Positions 12,261-25,133 of a stretch of 64,000 bases of DNA are shown one piece after another (the first letter of the stretch is position 1; the number at the start of each line of letters is the position of its first letter). A model generated the notes under the pieces. The model was not told where the DNA came from. It ran no database searches and was given only the letters and a program-made list of their open reading frames with translations. The DNA comes from Kuschelorhynchus macadamiae (Eukaryota; Arthropoda; Insecta; Coleoptera; Curculionidae): assembly GCA_030620095.1 (NCBI GenBank), contig JAUTXW010000358.1:558001-622000 (forward strand). Direction: 5' to 3'. Made by a program: the position numbers and the translations under genes.

Positions 12261-13394
12261 TCAAGCTTTACGTCATAGAAATGTTTTTCATAAAGATGTT
12301 GAATAATATTACAGAAAATATAGATTTTGCTGTAATAATATTTACTAAATGTCGCCAGGTCATTTTATAGTTTAACTTAATAGGTACTGGCACTAATGGC
12401 AGTATTTAATTTTGCAATTTGTAACTGGTATAGTAACAAAAACTAATGACTATAAGCTATTGTTTACCTTTAGGATGCTCTTTATATTTTACTCGGATAT
12501 TACAAACTGAACTTCTATTTTATGTCTAACAATGAAATCATTATCTTCCAAAAAACACATTGTACATGTTAATTCGGGTAACAAGCCAATGTTTGTAGGC
12601 AGCGTTGCCTCACCTCCCGCACAAAACAAATATTTCACTATAGATGTACAAATATTTGCATTTCGCTGTTATCAGATTGTAGACAATAATAGATTTTTGT
12701 TGGTGTTTTACGTTAAGGGGAATTTTTATTCAACTACCTTGTGATGAGATAAAAAAATCTTTACGTGATAAATTATAAAAAAATTGAAATGCAAATTTGG
12801 AAACAAAACTGATTGGCAGATTTTCTCATATTTTCTGGTAGACTTTTCACATCATAAATAATGGTCAATAAGATTTGCGTTCCCGTTTACTATATACATT
12901 ATCAATGGTGCAAAGCTTAAACCCTAATGTTTGAGGCCAAAATAAGGTGAGTGAGCTAAATATGTTTTATTCAAATGGCTCTTCGTTCCAGTCTACAGGG
13001 TGTTAAAAGTAAAGAAATAATTTGGTTGTTTCGAAATAAATTGAGCTCTCTTGTATTGATTAGTATTAGAAGAGAGAAACGAATGAAACATTAATTTTAT
13101 GTTAACAGCTAGAAAGTGCAAATATAGATTTTTTTTCTTTTTCAGAGTCTGCATTTTTACCTAAACACTATTAAGCTACTTTCTATATTTGTGAAAAGTT
13201 AAAATATTCAACTATGCTTTGTTGGATACTTTTTGAAATATAATTTATATTTATTGCAAACGTCTTTTAAGTTAAACGTTTACGAAATTTACAGATTGTT
13301 CAATTGGTTCGTCGTTTATTTCCGCGGAGTAGAAACAAGTTTTGTTGAATGTTCGGCATGGGCTTGGCTCAGCTTTCGGTGATGCAGCGCAAGT

Positions 13395-13575
13395 TTTTTT
13401 TTTAACAAAACTTATAATTAATAACAATGCTGACTATGTTACGTCAGGGTTGATTAGACCTGCTGTTAATTGAAACAAGGATTTTGTAACATAATAACCT
13501 ATACTGTTAGATGAATCTGGCCCGTTAACGTTAGGTTAGCCCAGGTTCGTTGATAAAGCCGTCATTAAAACTACA
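13395..13575. repeat. Dispersed repeat family R3, copy 2
   Basis: This is the second copy of the sequence at 4640-4890, keeping the TTATAATTAATAACAATGC and GTTAGGTTAGCCCAGGTTCG blocks in the same order. Nothing coding is visible. Confidence 0.6.
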
Positions 13576-14556
13576 AACCATGATTAAAGCCATAAAACCA
13601 CACCTCAAATCATCGAAAATTGGATATGAAATATGTGCGCGATCTAAAATGATGTGATTGGTAGAGGCGGATTTAAGATCTTGTGGCATTAGGTCGCATG
13701 TGTAAGTTTTGACCCTAGAATAACAAAATAGAAAATAACTAACGTACAATGACAAGCATCTACAATCTAATTTCCAAGCTTACTACGATACTTTCTAAGC
13801 TTACTACGATACTGAGTAAATAAAAGTATCGATTACGTTGATATACACTCATAAAGAAAATGTGTTTTATCTGAAAAACGGGTGGATATTTTTAACTTAT
13901 GACAGTTATACCTTTTTACCAATTTACTTGGAAAAGTTTTTAGATAAAAATTCGGGTTGTTAAAAAGAAAAAAAATATTCTATATTTGCCCTATCAAAGG
14001 CGTATAAATAGCGCCCTCTAGATTTAGCCTTAAATGAATGTTAAATACGTTTCACTTTAAGAAATCCAGAAAGTTCAATTGATACAATAGAGCTTATTTT
14101 ATTTTGAAATATCCCAATTAGTTTTTAACTTTGAACACACTGTAGGTTGGAAACGAGCAACAATTGAATAATACATATTTAGCCTTATCTTGGCCTTAAC
14201 GATCAGCTCTCAACTTTTGTACCATTATTAATGACTCACCCTTATTTGAGCCATATAATGCAAAAGTGGTGTTAGTCAGTTTTGTCTAATTTTTAGTAGA
14301 CACCAGATATCAATGTTCTATATAAAAGCCGTATGAGTCCAGCTTAGTTGTTTTTTTAATAGATGGCGCTAATCTAAGAACCAGCAAACTGAACGACGGT
14401 TTACATTTTGTGCATTTGTGGTGTAAAGTCACAAGATGTAAGATGTAAGTTTATTTCATTTTTTAAAAAATGTATTCCTATAAATATCTATTTTTTGTAT
14501 ATGAATATATTTAATCGACAGTGATTTTACGATATCTACTCACCTTTTAAAAGTGT

Positions 14557-14696
14557 AATAGCCGGTTGCACAAAACTTTTAATCACCTAATAAATTTAAC
14601 TGACGTTTAGAATCATTTTTGACAGTGACTCTCTTATATAATTTGTCACATGCTGAGCCGTGTGATTAATTAAATGCTTTGTGCAACCCGCCGTTA
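14557..14696. mobile_element. Small hairpin MITE (~140 bp)
   Basis: The left end GCCGGTTGCACAAAACTTTT continuing AATCAC and the right end GTGATTAATTAAATGC then TTTGTGCAACCCGCC are inverted repeats of about 28 bases. The interior is about 80 bases and has no coding capacity. TAA-like trinucleotides flank both ends (TAATA / GTTAG), which would suit a PIF/Harbinger-type element, but this is weak. Confidence 0.65.
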
Positions 14697-15221
14697 GTGA
14701 ATCAAATAAAAGGTTCAAACAATTGTTTATTGCACAAGTAGTGTAAGTCAAAAGAACATACTATATAAAAAAAGTTGTTTGATATTTCAGATACGAATTA
14801 GTCTTATTAGTTGATTTAAGATATTTTCCCTATATCCCTATATCCGCGTTTTTAATTTTTTTGACTTTGGCCACTTTTGCATTCAACGGCCCATTTAGTG
14901 TAAATTCTCCTAGTAACATAACTAATTAATTGGACCGTTTGTTTTATCACTTCAAAATTATAATGAGTTTCCCATTATAATAGTTTAATTAAATGTTTTT
15001 AAAAAGCACACATTTTTTATGAATTAATTCCATCTCGAATCGTTTTTGTTTGAATCTTTATGATTAATGCATTACACAAAGAATTTAAAATTCTTATGGT
15101 AATTGCCCAGTTTGTTTCAACTTCTTGCAACTATCGGCAATTACAGCTTCTCCTCTAACACATTGTGTGAAATGTAGGTACTTTATCTCGTTCTGTAAAT
15201 TTTTGACCTTCGAAAATGAAC

Positions 15222-15224
<3 letters not shown>

Positions 15225-15282
<58 letters not shown>
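15225..15282. repeat. (TA)n microsatellite
   Basis: A pure TA run of about 55 bases. Confidence 0.97.
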
Positions 15283-15283
<1 letters not shown>

Positions 15284-16821
15284 CTTGTAACTTATAACTT
15301 ATAACAGTTTCAAAGAGAGTTTTTCCACGTAAGATTAATTAGCTGGATTTTTAATCAAAATTTTGACTCAAATCATAGTGTAACTATAAAACATCAATAC
15401 TGTAATAAAACCTATAAATATTGAAAAACGCTTTTTGCTGTTCCAAACATGATTCCTTGGAGAAATAATACATCCCGAAATACACTAAAATAGTTATAAA
15501 GAGGTATCTAAAAATGGACGAGTGTAGTACACATAATAACTATATGGATTGTCGTAAATATTTAGCGTATTGTCATAAAAATTATATGAGCAATAATAAC
15601 AGGAATTTTTAAATATGTTTTAGAAACTGGGCTGGTTTATGATTGCCTGGTGGCTAAATTTAGTATTTTGTCATAAAATATATTCATAGGTTGCGATAAT
15701 ACGTGAAATTTGTCCTTTTGTATCTACACCTAATGTGGATATTTTATTTTCTATAGTAGGTGTGTGTACTAATTTTCCACATTCCAGTGGTTGAAAGGAA
15801 AATGCTAAAACTAACTCCGATTTACCGAATATATATTTTTAGTGTCTTACGTGTAAGCAGAACATTTTTTATGCAATTGTTATTTTTGTATCACTGCTTG
15901 CTTGCAAGTTAAAGTACACCGTTTATTGCTGTTCAAATAAATGTTAAACGCAATAAATATCTTCCAGTGGGACAAAGTGAAACGCTATTAAGAGTAAGAA
16001 ATACTGCTACAACTACAGATATTTATCTTAATTTATTTGACAAAGATGATTTATCACAAAGACACCCATATGCTCAAAAATAAACTAAGCTGTTAGAATT
16101 TACATATCCAGGAATACGAATTAGCCAATTCACTATAGTTATTAGGTGAACTAGTCTTCTGAAAGGATGTATAATCTGAATGAAAATGGTGATCTCATAT
16201 AGGAAATCTGGTGAGGAGGCGTTTTCTTTCGTTATCGATTGGGATGTCCGGATGGCGAGATCTAAACTCCCCGATTATTCTAAACTTTTCAATCTATCAA
16301 ATATACTTTTAAATCTTTTTACTTCATTTTCGCCTCAACTGGTGTTCGTGGAGGTACTCCTGGTGTCACGAGATGATCTTTTCTTTTAAGCTATCCCATT
16401 ATTCTTCCTACTTCCGCCACTAAGGGTTAGGGGCCATTATGCTAGTATTCTATGTTGAACCAGACAGACGAACAGGATAAAATGCAGGAATAACTAGGTC
16501 TCACACGTTCAACTCACAACGAAACCGAACAGTGGAATCACTTAAATTAGAAACATGAAAGGTTCATGAGGCGATTCGAAAGACTCGAAGCGTGTTCTTT
16601 AATCCAACAAATATAGAAACATCAAATCTTATATAAAACTCAAATTTATTTAACTTCATTCAACCATATATTACAAGGTCATCAAGCATAAATTGAACCC
16701 CTTTTACCGTTTAAACAACTCAAAATAAGCATTTGTTGTATTTTTTTCTGAAGAATTTAAAAATAGTATTTTTTAATGGAATAACCTATATTTAAATATA
16801 TTTTTAAAAGACCCCCTCATC

Positions 16822-17442
<621 letters not shown>

Positions 17443-17809
17443 ATGTGTTTCACAGAACGAGAGTGATGAACGGATGTACACACGGAATGAAATCACATCA
17501 TATTTTTCCATCCGTGCAGGACTACGGATCAGTTTAATTAATTTTTGGATAATTTAATCAATTATAAAGGTACCAATCATATTTATTTATAAATAACAAA
17601 GTCACTAGACAATTAGACATCATCATTCAAACAAATGGTTAAGGTTATAGAGGGTTTAGGATAGTGTTTGTGGCGTTTGATATAATGTGATAACTTAATA
17701 TAATAATATATAATAATATAAGTGATAACTTCTAAAGAGAGTTTCATATTTAAAAGGCACCGAACACTTTGTGCAAAATTTGAAGTCAGTTGAGTAGGAA
17801 GATTTTTTT

Positions 17810-18145
17810 AGATCAATTTTTTAAACATATTAGTTGGCCGCCATTTTGATTCCCCATCTTGAATTCGTACGTTTGCACAAATTTTGAAATCGATCCAATA
17901 CGTAGTGTTTTCAGGTTGCTTTTTCAAATATTTTGTTAATACGCCATTTTGTTCGGCTATATTGAATTTTTACCAAAATGTTACCCATCCCTATATGACC
18001 CTTAATTTTTGACTAAAATTTGGAGTAAATCTAAAAGTAGTTTTTTAGCTGTGACGCGAACAGACAGACCGACAAAACATGGTTTTTTTTTGGCATCTAG
18101 GAAACCTAAAACAAGATAGTCTCTCCAAGGAAAGTAAAAAAAAGA
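17810..18145 (-). repeat. Dispersed repeat family R1, copy (reverse)
   Basis: It includes 'GCCATTTTGTTCGGCTATAT', 'TTTTTACCAAAATGTTACCC', 'CCCTATATGACCCTTAATTTTTGAC' and 'ACAGACAGACCGACAAAACA', ending 'CTCTCCAAGGAAAGTAAAAA'. This is the reverse complement of the + copies. Confidence 0.7.
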
Positions 18146-18574
18146 CACTTTCTATCGCAGCGCTTTTACTAAAAGTCTAATTAGCGTATAAAAAGCAATT
18201 CTTCAGAAAAAAAATATACCAAAATAGTTTTCTTGAATGTTTTTAAAATGGTTCTTTAAGCTGTACTTAAAGTCAAACTTAGAAAGTGGATAATTTATAT
18301 CGATTATAAAATAGGAAAAAAAAATATATGTAGAGGAGGAACAAAGATAAGAAAATTTTGTTCTCTAATGACATTTTTGAGTAGCACCTATTACTGGCTT
18401 TTCGTGGGAAACAGGTGTAAAATTATTCAAATTCAGAAATGTATATCAAATACATTTCTTAATTTAAATTTCTATTGAAATAATAAAAAAATTAATTTTT
18501 TCAATTTTCTTTTCGGTTAAATCGATATTTTTAATGGTCGTTTTCTATTTTAACTATCTATATTTTCTTTGCAG

Positions 18575-18677
18575 CAAGCAGAAGGCGAGGATGAACTGAA
18601 AAAGAGACAACTTATGGAATTAGCCATAATCAACGGCACCTACAGGGATTCAAGTTCAAAAGCTGCTTCAGCCACAG
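18575..18677 (+). CDS. how: how/quaking, QUA2 exon
   Basis: The exon follows TTTGCAG and ends at ACAG|GTAATA. It reads QAEGEDELKKRQLMELAIIN and then GTYRDSSSKAASAT. This is the QUA2 segment, which extends the KH fold and contacts the RNA bases in STAR proteins. It begins in phase 0 and leaves one base, completed by the next exon as an alanine codon. The frame stays open for about 220 bases into the following intron, but that extension resembles no Quaking-family tail and is probably chance. Confidence 0.97.
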
Positions 18678-19079
18678 GTAATATTATTTCTATTTTATTA
18701 ACACCATTTTTGTGCACATGCTGCTCTCAACTAAATTTCAATGTTTCGTGTAACCAGAAACGTTGTGGGCGTATTTTATTTGTCTCGGCATTGCATACGT
18801 ATCTAAAAATTATAAATCTCGAACCAACAGAACCCATCCACAAATTATACCTAAAATGTGTGGTTATACTTGTCCAAGAATTTCCCAACTTTCTATGATT
18901 AGAATTCGGGAAGTCTCGGGCAGCAAGGTTCATTATTCATGCCCAAAAACACTCAGTTATATGCTAAAATATCTTGTGTTTTTCTAATGTTATTTACCAG
19001 AAGGACCAATAGTCGAACTTACTGTAATTTCGAGTCTTAGTCTTTTTCAAGGGGCAGATAACTCCAAAAAATGTGTACA

Positions 19080-19285
19080 TGTTATAAGTCTTCTAAGTGA
19101 CTTATAAATGAATTAAAAGTATTTTAGTAGGTTTTAGGCTAATCTGAAGTCTTTAGTATATTTTAGGAGATTAGAAAGTATTTAATATGACTTAGAGTGA
19201 TTTTGAAGTCTTTTCGTGGACCTTAAGTGAATTTTAAAGCCATTTAGAATACTTTAGGGTGACTTAAGTTTTTCGTAGGATATTT
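19080..19285. repeat. Degenerate minisatellite, period about 30 bp
   Basis: Six or seven units follow a rough consensus 'GACTTTAGGTGAATTTTGAA' then 'GTCTTTTAGTAT', for example near 19099, 19130, 19160, 19189, 19219 and 19251. Unit lengths run 29-32 bases and units differ at many positions. Confidence 0.6.
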
Positions 19286-19904
19286 TCTAGAAATAACAAT
19301 AAGCAGGTTTTTGTAGCATCGTTTACTTATATTTAGGGCATTCGGGTATATTAGTGCCAGTATTTAAATCTGGGTTTGAAATTTTGATTGGCCTGGAATA
19401 ATTTTTTAGATTTTGGTACATGCTAATGAATTTGAAATGTTCATTTCTTTTTTTCTCCATGTCTGTCTTTCTGGTTCAGAATTTGTAATCCATTTCTTAA
19501 GCACTTGCTGGCATCCGATTGGTCTAAAACTTGGTATAACTATGTAAGTTCGATGAAAATGCGATAATATGGTACAGGGTGCGGTGAAATGTTGGAAAAC
19601 TTTTTTATTATTTTATTAATGTTTTTTAATATTTTCGGATTGAAAAACTGTTGTGGTTCTCTTTGTTTTGCCAAGTCTTTTGTCAATATTTTCTAACACA
19701 TCTTTTTTCTTTTGACATTGGTAAATTGTGTGAAGAATCAACTTTTCGATATAACCACTCTGCACGGAATATTTTTTATTATTGCCTATTTTCGTGGATG
19801 GTTGACCGGCGTATATCGCCGCTTCTTGATTATAAAGGGTGTTTTTTAATTAAAATAGTTAAATTAAGGAAGAAGAAGAAATTAAAATAAGGAAGCATTT
19901 TTTA

Positions 19905-20640
19905 CCTTATTTTAGTACTAAAAGTTCATATAAACATGTGTCTTCAAGGTCTTCGTTTTTGAGATGCAGTATTTTTTTTATAGACCTCGTACATTTCTAG
20001 AGATAAATAATTCAAATTTGCCACACACTATACTTTAAGCAAAGTTTGCGAAATGGCTATAATACATTTTATTAAAATCGATAGGGTGTTACTTTTTTCC
20101 ATGTCGCAACCCCTTTTACCCCCCGAAATTTTCACTGGAACGTCACTGTCTGTTTTTATTTAGAAAATCATACTTTTTTTGTTTTCTAACTTCTCGGTTT
20201 CTTACTTTAATCCGATATTTTACACCGTTTAGACCTTTATTAGTAAAATGTTAAGATTCTACACATTTAAAATTTTATGTAATTTTTTGGTACATGTTTA
20301 TCTGAACTTTTGGTCATAAAACGATTAAAAAAATTACATCTTCCATTTTAAGAATTAATAAGAACAGAAAAAAATAACATAACATTTTAAATATGTACAG
20401 TTTAAGCATTTTGCTAACTAAAAAAAGAAAACAAGAAGTTAAAAACAAAATGAGAAATCTGATTTTCTAAATAAAAACAGCCAGTGAAGGGTGCGCCATT
20501 TTGAAAAAAGTAGCACCCAGCAATTTTTGTAAAATGTATTATAGCCATTTAGTAGACATTGCCTAGACAATTGCGTGTATCAAATTAGAATAATTTGCCT
20601 TTAGAAATGTATGAGGCCCATGAAAAAAGAAATGAAAAAA
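19905..20640. mobile_element. Foldback element (long inverted repeat), family F2
   Basis: The left half contains TAGACCTCGTACATTTCTAG (about 19981), then 'TGGCTATAATACATTTTATT', 'TGTCTGTTTTTATTTAGAAA' and 'CTAACTTCTCGGTTTC'. The right half has their complements in mirrored order: AGAAGTTAAAAACAAAATGAG, 'TTTCTAAATAAAAACAGCCA', 'AAAATGTATTATAGCCATTT' and 'TAGAAATGTATGAGG' (about 20610). The axis is near 20320. Related half-copies lie at 28245-28350, 30290-30580 and 43290-43600. No open frame is present. Confidence 0.65.
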
Positions 20641-20781
20641 AAAAATGTGAAGAAAAAAGTACAATAAAAAGTGACAATAATTTACACAAAACACACAATA
20701 CTTCCACAGCAAATAGGGAAAAATATTACGCCTCTACGGTTCACTTTTCCTAACAACTTTCTTTATTTTTAAGCTCTCACT

Positions 20782-20818
20782 AAGAAACTGCCAAAAAAAA
20801 AGTTTTTGGCAGTTTCTT
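20782..20818. repeat. Perfect short hairpin, 16-bp stem
   Basis: AAGAAACTGCCAAAAA pairs with TTTTTGGCAGTTTCTT across a 5-base loop. Its nature is unknown; it may be a remnant of a terminal inverted repeat. Confidence 0.8.
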
Positions 20819-21170
20819 TTCTATAGAAAATAACTATATTTTAAGTGATGTATATTTTTTATATACTTGTTTATTATTTCATGATTGCCAAAAAAAATAA
20901 TTTCAACAAACAGGGCCGTCTTAAGTTCTTCAGTCGACCGGGTGCAAAGTTGTAAAAGGCGCCCCTACTTTTAAAAATACTGGCAACAAAATCTATGTCT
21001 TCCTTCATATGGGAAGTTGTAGACCCAAGCTTAATTACCAACACCTAACATATCCTAATTTTAGTTCATTTCTAACCTAATCAAACTACGTCTATACGCA
21101 CCATTCAGTACTAATTTTTCGCTAGGCCTAAGTTCAGTCTTCACTGACGTAGACCTCTCATCTCTTGCAG

Positions 21171-21363
21171 CAGCCGATGAGGAGTGGCGGCGAGTAGCCT
21201 CCGCCGCCATTGAGACACAGAGGCTTCTATCTCCCGCCATTCCCGGATTAGGGAATCCTCTCAGAGCTCCCACAGCCCCCTTGGGAGCTCCCTTAATACT
21301 CAGCCCCAGAATGTCGGTGCCCACGACGGCAGCGAGTATATTAAACGGATCTGCGCCTCCCGG
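21171..21363 (+). CDS. how: how/quaking, proline/alanine-rich C-terminal linker exon
   Basis: The exon follows CTCTTGCAG and ends at CCCGG|GTAAGT. It encodes ADEEWRRVASAAIETQRLLS, then a stretch rich in Pro, Ala and Gly containing APLGAPLILSPRMSVPTTAA. This matches the insect HOW linker between QUA2 and the tail. The 193 bases take two bases from the codon started upstream and leave two (GG) for the next exon. Local GC content is much higher than in the flanking introns, as expected for coding sequence. Confidence 0.95.
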
Positions 21364-22882
21364 GTAAGTGATATTTTAATTTTTAGCTTTTATAATCATA
21401 AAATGTATCTTTTTTTTTTATTTTAACCGCCATAAGAATAACGTCTTCTCTCTAAGGAGAAGTAAGGTGGCCAATGTTTTTAGACTCGGAGTCGGATTCT
21501 AACCCTAAATAGGCTCATTTTGCATTTTTTTATTTCTAAATATCCCAAAAATAGTATAAATTTGCAAAAAATTAAAATTTTTCTTGCGATTTGAAGTAAA
21601 TATTTAAAAAACTATAAATGACGCCACAGCACACTCGATTATTTCGGTAACAAAAAAATATAGCTATATTGGAACTTTTTGTGGCACTTTTAGTAAACTG
21701 GGTATTTTAAAAAAATATATAAGAAATACACAAAATAAATTCGACATGAAAACCAAGGCATCGGATGAATCGCATGAAGCCAAAAATACTTTCCACGTAG
21801 CTCTCGCCAACCTGGCAGCTTATGCCAGGCATATGGGTCACTATGTCCTCCAAGAGACTAACACGTTGGATAACCCTATTCAGATCCAAGAATTGTTTGT
21901 TGTTCGAGACATATCTCGAATATCCTCAGATACTCTGTGTATGGCTTCACTTTTCTATCCATCTAGCTTCTGACTAAATAAATTCCTCCTCCACAGGATT
22001 CGGTGTTAACATCTTCTTTTAGTAATCTTATCTACATTTATTAAAATTATAGTAGCCTCCACTTCAGTATTCCAAACCTGAGAACGTGTAAATGAAAACT
22101 CTCTGATACTGAACCAAGTACCAAGAAACAAGTACAAATGAGTAAAAGGGAATAAAAGAACATCGACATTATCGGCAACGCGTTGAACAAACATGGCGGC
22201 GTTTCCAACGTATTTCATTTCCCTGCTACCTACCTCGTTCATGTGTTTATCTATTTATAAACCGGTAGTAATTCCCTTAAAATATGTTATTTTCCTCTTA
22301 GAGAGGAGTTAAAACAGGCAATTGTTTTTAATTAGGGTTTTATGTACTGCAGGGTTATACAAATTTGTAATCCAAAGATGAAAAGCAATTTATTCTCTGT
22401 TCGGGGAAGAAGGTCTCCGAAACAAGAAGTTTAGTGACCCACTTTGTTTATTCATATAAAGCATTCATCCAGTTATTGGTTGGTTTTTAGTCATGTGATT
22501 TCAATGAACGAATTGAAATGCTTATTCTTAATTACTAAAGTTATTGCTAATAGTTACTTTTGTTACATAAACCCACCATTAGGCTACTAATTATACGAAC
22601 ATGCTGCCAATCAGCTAAAACTTTGGTTATGTCTTAATTATGCTTATTCCCAAGAGAAATGCCTTTATGCTAACCTAATGTGACCCAAACTTCAGGTTTA
22701 ACGTGCAGTTGTCCAACAATGAGCAGTTTTAAATTAATATGTGCAGTCTTAATTTTTAATTTGCCTAGTCATTGGACATTTTTCCTAAAATTGAACAAAA
22801 TCTAAATAAATAAATAATAAAATGTCCTTAAATTAAAAAACGACCATACCGTAACAACTACAAGACTACTGATATATTACTG

Positions 22883-22951
22883 AATTATAAAGATGGTGGC
22901 CAAAAAGTAGTTCTTTTCGGCTTTTTGGCCTTGTCCACCATCTTTATAATT
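22883..22951. repeat. Hairpin of 17-bp perfect outer arms
   Basis: AATTATAAAGATGGTGG (22883-22899) is exactly complementary to CCACCATCTTTATAATT (22935-22951). The adjoining CCAAAAAG and CTTTTTGG extend the inner stem. It ends 12 bases before the mariner end at 22963. Confidence 0.8.
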
Positions 22952-22962
22952 GAAGGGTTTTA

Positions 22963-24085
22963 CGAGGGTGGTCTGAAAAGTTTCCGACGTAACAAAGATA
23001 CAAGACATTTTTTTTTTAAATTTATATTTATTTTTCTACATAGTCTCCCTGTAACTGTTTAACCCGTCCAAATAGTACTCGGCGTTTTTATCTTCAAAAT
23101 AATTGTTCACGAAGGTGATTGCCTCCTCATTTGACGAAAATCTCAGTTCTGCGAGCGCAATGGAAGGAAACAAAAGCAGTCGCTTGGGGCTAGATCTGGC
23201 GAGTAAGGCGGATGGCCAAGCAGTTCAAACCGTAATTCGTGGATTTTCGCCATGGCAACCGCTGAGTTGTCTTGGTGAAACAGGATTTTCTTTTTATGCA
23301 AATGTGGCCGTTTTTCCGCAATTTCTGCCTTCAGCTTGTCAAGTAATGATGCGTAGTATGCTCCTGTAATGGTATTTTCCTTTTTGGAGATAATCGATAT
23401 AACAGTTTTTGCTTTTTTTGGAGCCGGTTCCCCCTTTGCAGTCCACTATATTTTTGTTTCGGGCGTATGTTGGTGTATCCAACTTTCATCTACATTAATT
23501 AATTGGCGCCAAAACTCGGATTTATTGCGCCTAAACTGCGCCAACGGGCGTGTTGGAAGTTTTCATTCGAACACGTTATTGGTCTGACGTGGGCCAATAT
23601 GTGACAAACACGTTCTTTGGACATATTCATAGCCTTTGCTATATCTCTTAGTTTAATCCGACGGTCGTCTAGCACCATTTGGTGAACTTTAACGATGTTA
23701 TCATCAGTAGTTGCAGTTTTTGGACGTCTCGAACCTTCATCGTCTACCAAGCTCTGGCCACGTTTAAATTCAGCTGCACAAAATTTCACTGTGGTAAATG
23801 ATGGTGGAGAGTGCCCGTACACAGAGCCCAACTCATCTTTGATTTTGCCTAGGCGTATTGTCTTTCAAAAACAAATAATTAATGGCAGCTCGATACTCGA
23901 TTTTTTGCATTTTCACAAAAACACATCGACTCACTAAAAACACCGTCAAATAACAACTGCTCGTCCAAAATGGCTGAAACTTTGGTGAGTACCTGTCAAA
24001 AGATGCACAACTACATTCCCCTAGCTTTTATTGACGAGGGCTGCCATCTTCACGTTGAGGTAGGAAACTTTTCAGACCAGCCTCG
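22963..24085 (-). mobile_element. mariner element (1.12 kb), TA target sites intact
   Basis: The terminal inverted repeats read CGAGGGTGGTCTGAAAAGTT (left) and, from the right, CGAGGCTGGTCTGAAAAGTT, and both ends abut a TA dinucleotide (22961-22962 and 24086-24087). The length is slightly below the usual 1.25-1.3 kb, in line with small internal deletions. It lies in a how intron in antisense orientation. Confidence 0.9.
23045..23890 (-). pseudogene. mariner transposase pseudogene
   Basis: The first half reads YGHSPPSFTTVKFCAAEFKR on to DDNIVKVHQMVLDDRRIKLR and MNMSKERVCHIL (23560-23831), the paired helix-turn-helix region of mariner transposases. The end reads FEDKNAEYYLDGLNSYRETM followed by a stop at about 23045, typical of the C-terminus. 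The middle, holding the catalytic aspartates, is present only as frame-shifted and partly deleted sequence. It is therefore a dead copy. Confidence 0.88.
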
Positions 24086-25133
24086 TAGTACTTATTTATA
24101 GGTAGCATTGTTGATGACTAGTTAGTGTACACAGCCCTTTAAGTTTTCAATTCGGCTTATTTTTATTACTTACAAATTTTAACCACTATTACCTTAAAAA
24201 AAACCCGAACGCTGCGCTGTACCGCATTTGTTAGCACAACTATTCGAAGACATGCGATGAAATCGGACGGGGCTAGGGTTTTATTAATAATTCATGCGAA
24301 CATATCATTTGTTGTTAGGATTTGAATACAGTTTAATCATTTCTGTTGATTGCCGTTTTAAGAGGTCGGTCGGAAACCTCGACGCCATGTAAAATTATAC
24401 TGTTTCGACGGGATTATCAGGAGTTTGTTTCTATTTTATTAGTTTTGAAATTTTAGTTTTATTGTGCTTTAAACGTTGAAATATACCCCAATATAAGGGT
24501 AGTAAAAATATTTACAAAACTCGCAAAAAAGTGCTTTGAATATACACACATATTATGTATTATTTTTGCTTTGAATAAATAATGTTTTTGATATCTTAAA
24601 ATGAACACGGGTAGGATATATTTTGCACATATTTTTATTTATCACGTGGAAAAACCTTAAATATATCTAGAATTTGTAAAACAAATAATAATACAAGAGC
24701 TATAGTGAGCCTGTACCAGAATTATTTGACCGGGTTAGTATTTAGCACTCATGAATTTCATGGTGCACCACCAGATAAAAAAATATTTGCTGTTGAGAGA
24801 AGACTATATTCAAGTAAATTTGATTGTTCTAACTATTTTATTAAGTGTTCTTTTCTTAATTTATATACTTCTATAGATTTAGTGTTTTTGTTGCCTTTCT
24901 TTTTATAATAATTTTTTGTTTCATTGTTATAAATGTATTTAATATAATATATTCTATAATAAAAATTCAAAATTACATACATTATTTTTAAATTCCACAG
25001 CTGCGTATTTCAGGAAAATTGGGTTCGTATTATAAATTACAGAAATATATATTTTTTAGATATCTCGTGCTTGCGTAGACCCAAACATCAGTTAATTTAA
25101 AACTACAAAATGTTTTAAGAATAAATAAACATT

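Larger units (their letters stand above)
18678..21170 (+). other. how intron, 2.5 kb
   Basis: This lies between GTAATA and CTTGCAG. It contains a degenerate ~30-bp tandem repeat (19080-19285), a long foldback element (19905-20640) and a short perfect hairpin (20782-20818). The stretches 18900-19075 and 19290-19890 show nothing that I recognise. Confidence 0.9.

Noticed and set aside
18569..18898. Open frame continuing the QUA2 exon past its donor
   Set aside because: The donor ACAG|GTAATA fits the conserved exon end, and the extension resembles no Quaking-family tail.
21707..22242. Short open frames on both strands in a how intron
   Set aside because: No recognisable motif, no splice context that fits how, and no flanking element; insufficient support for a gene.
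23103..23937. Open frames on the + strand across the mariner
   Set aside because: They are antisense to the transposase, whose helix-turn-helix and C-terminus are read clearly on the - strand.
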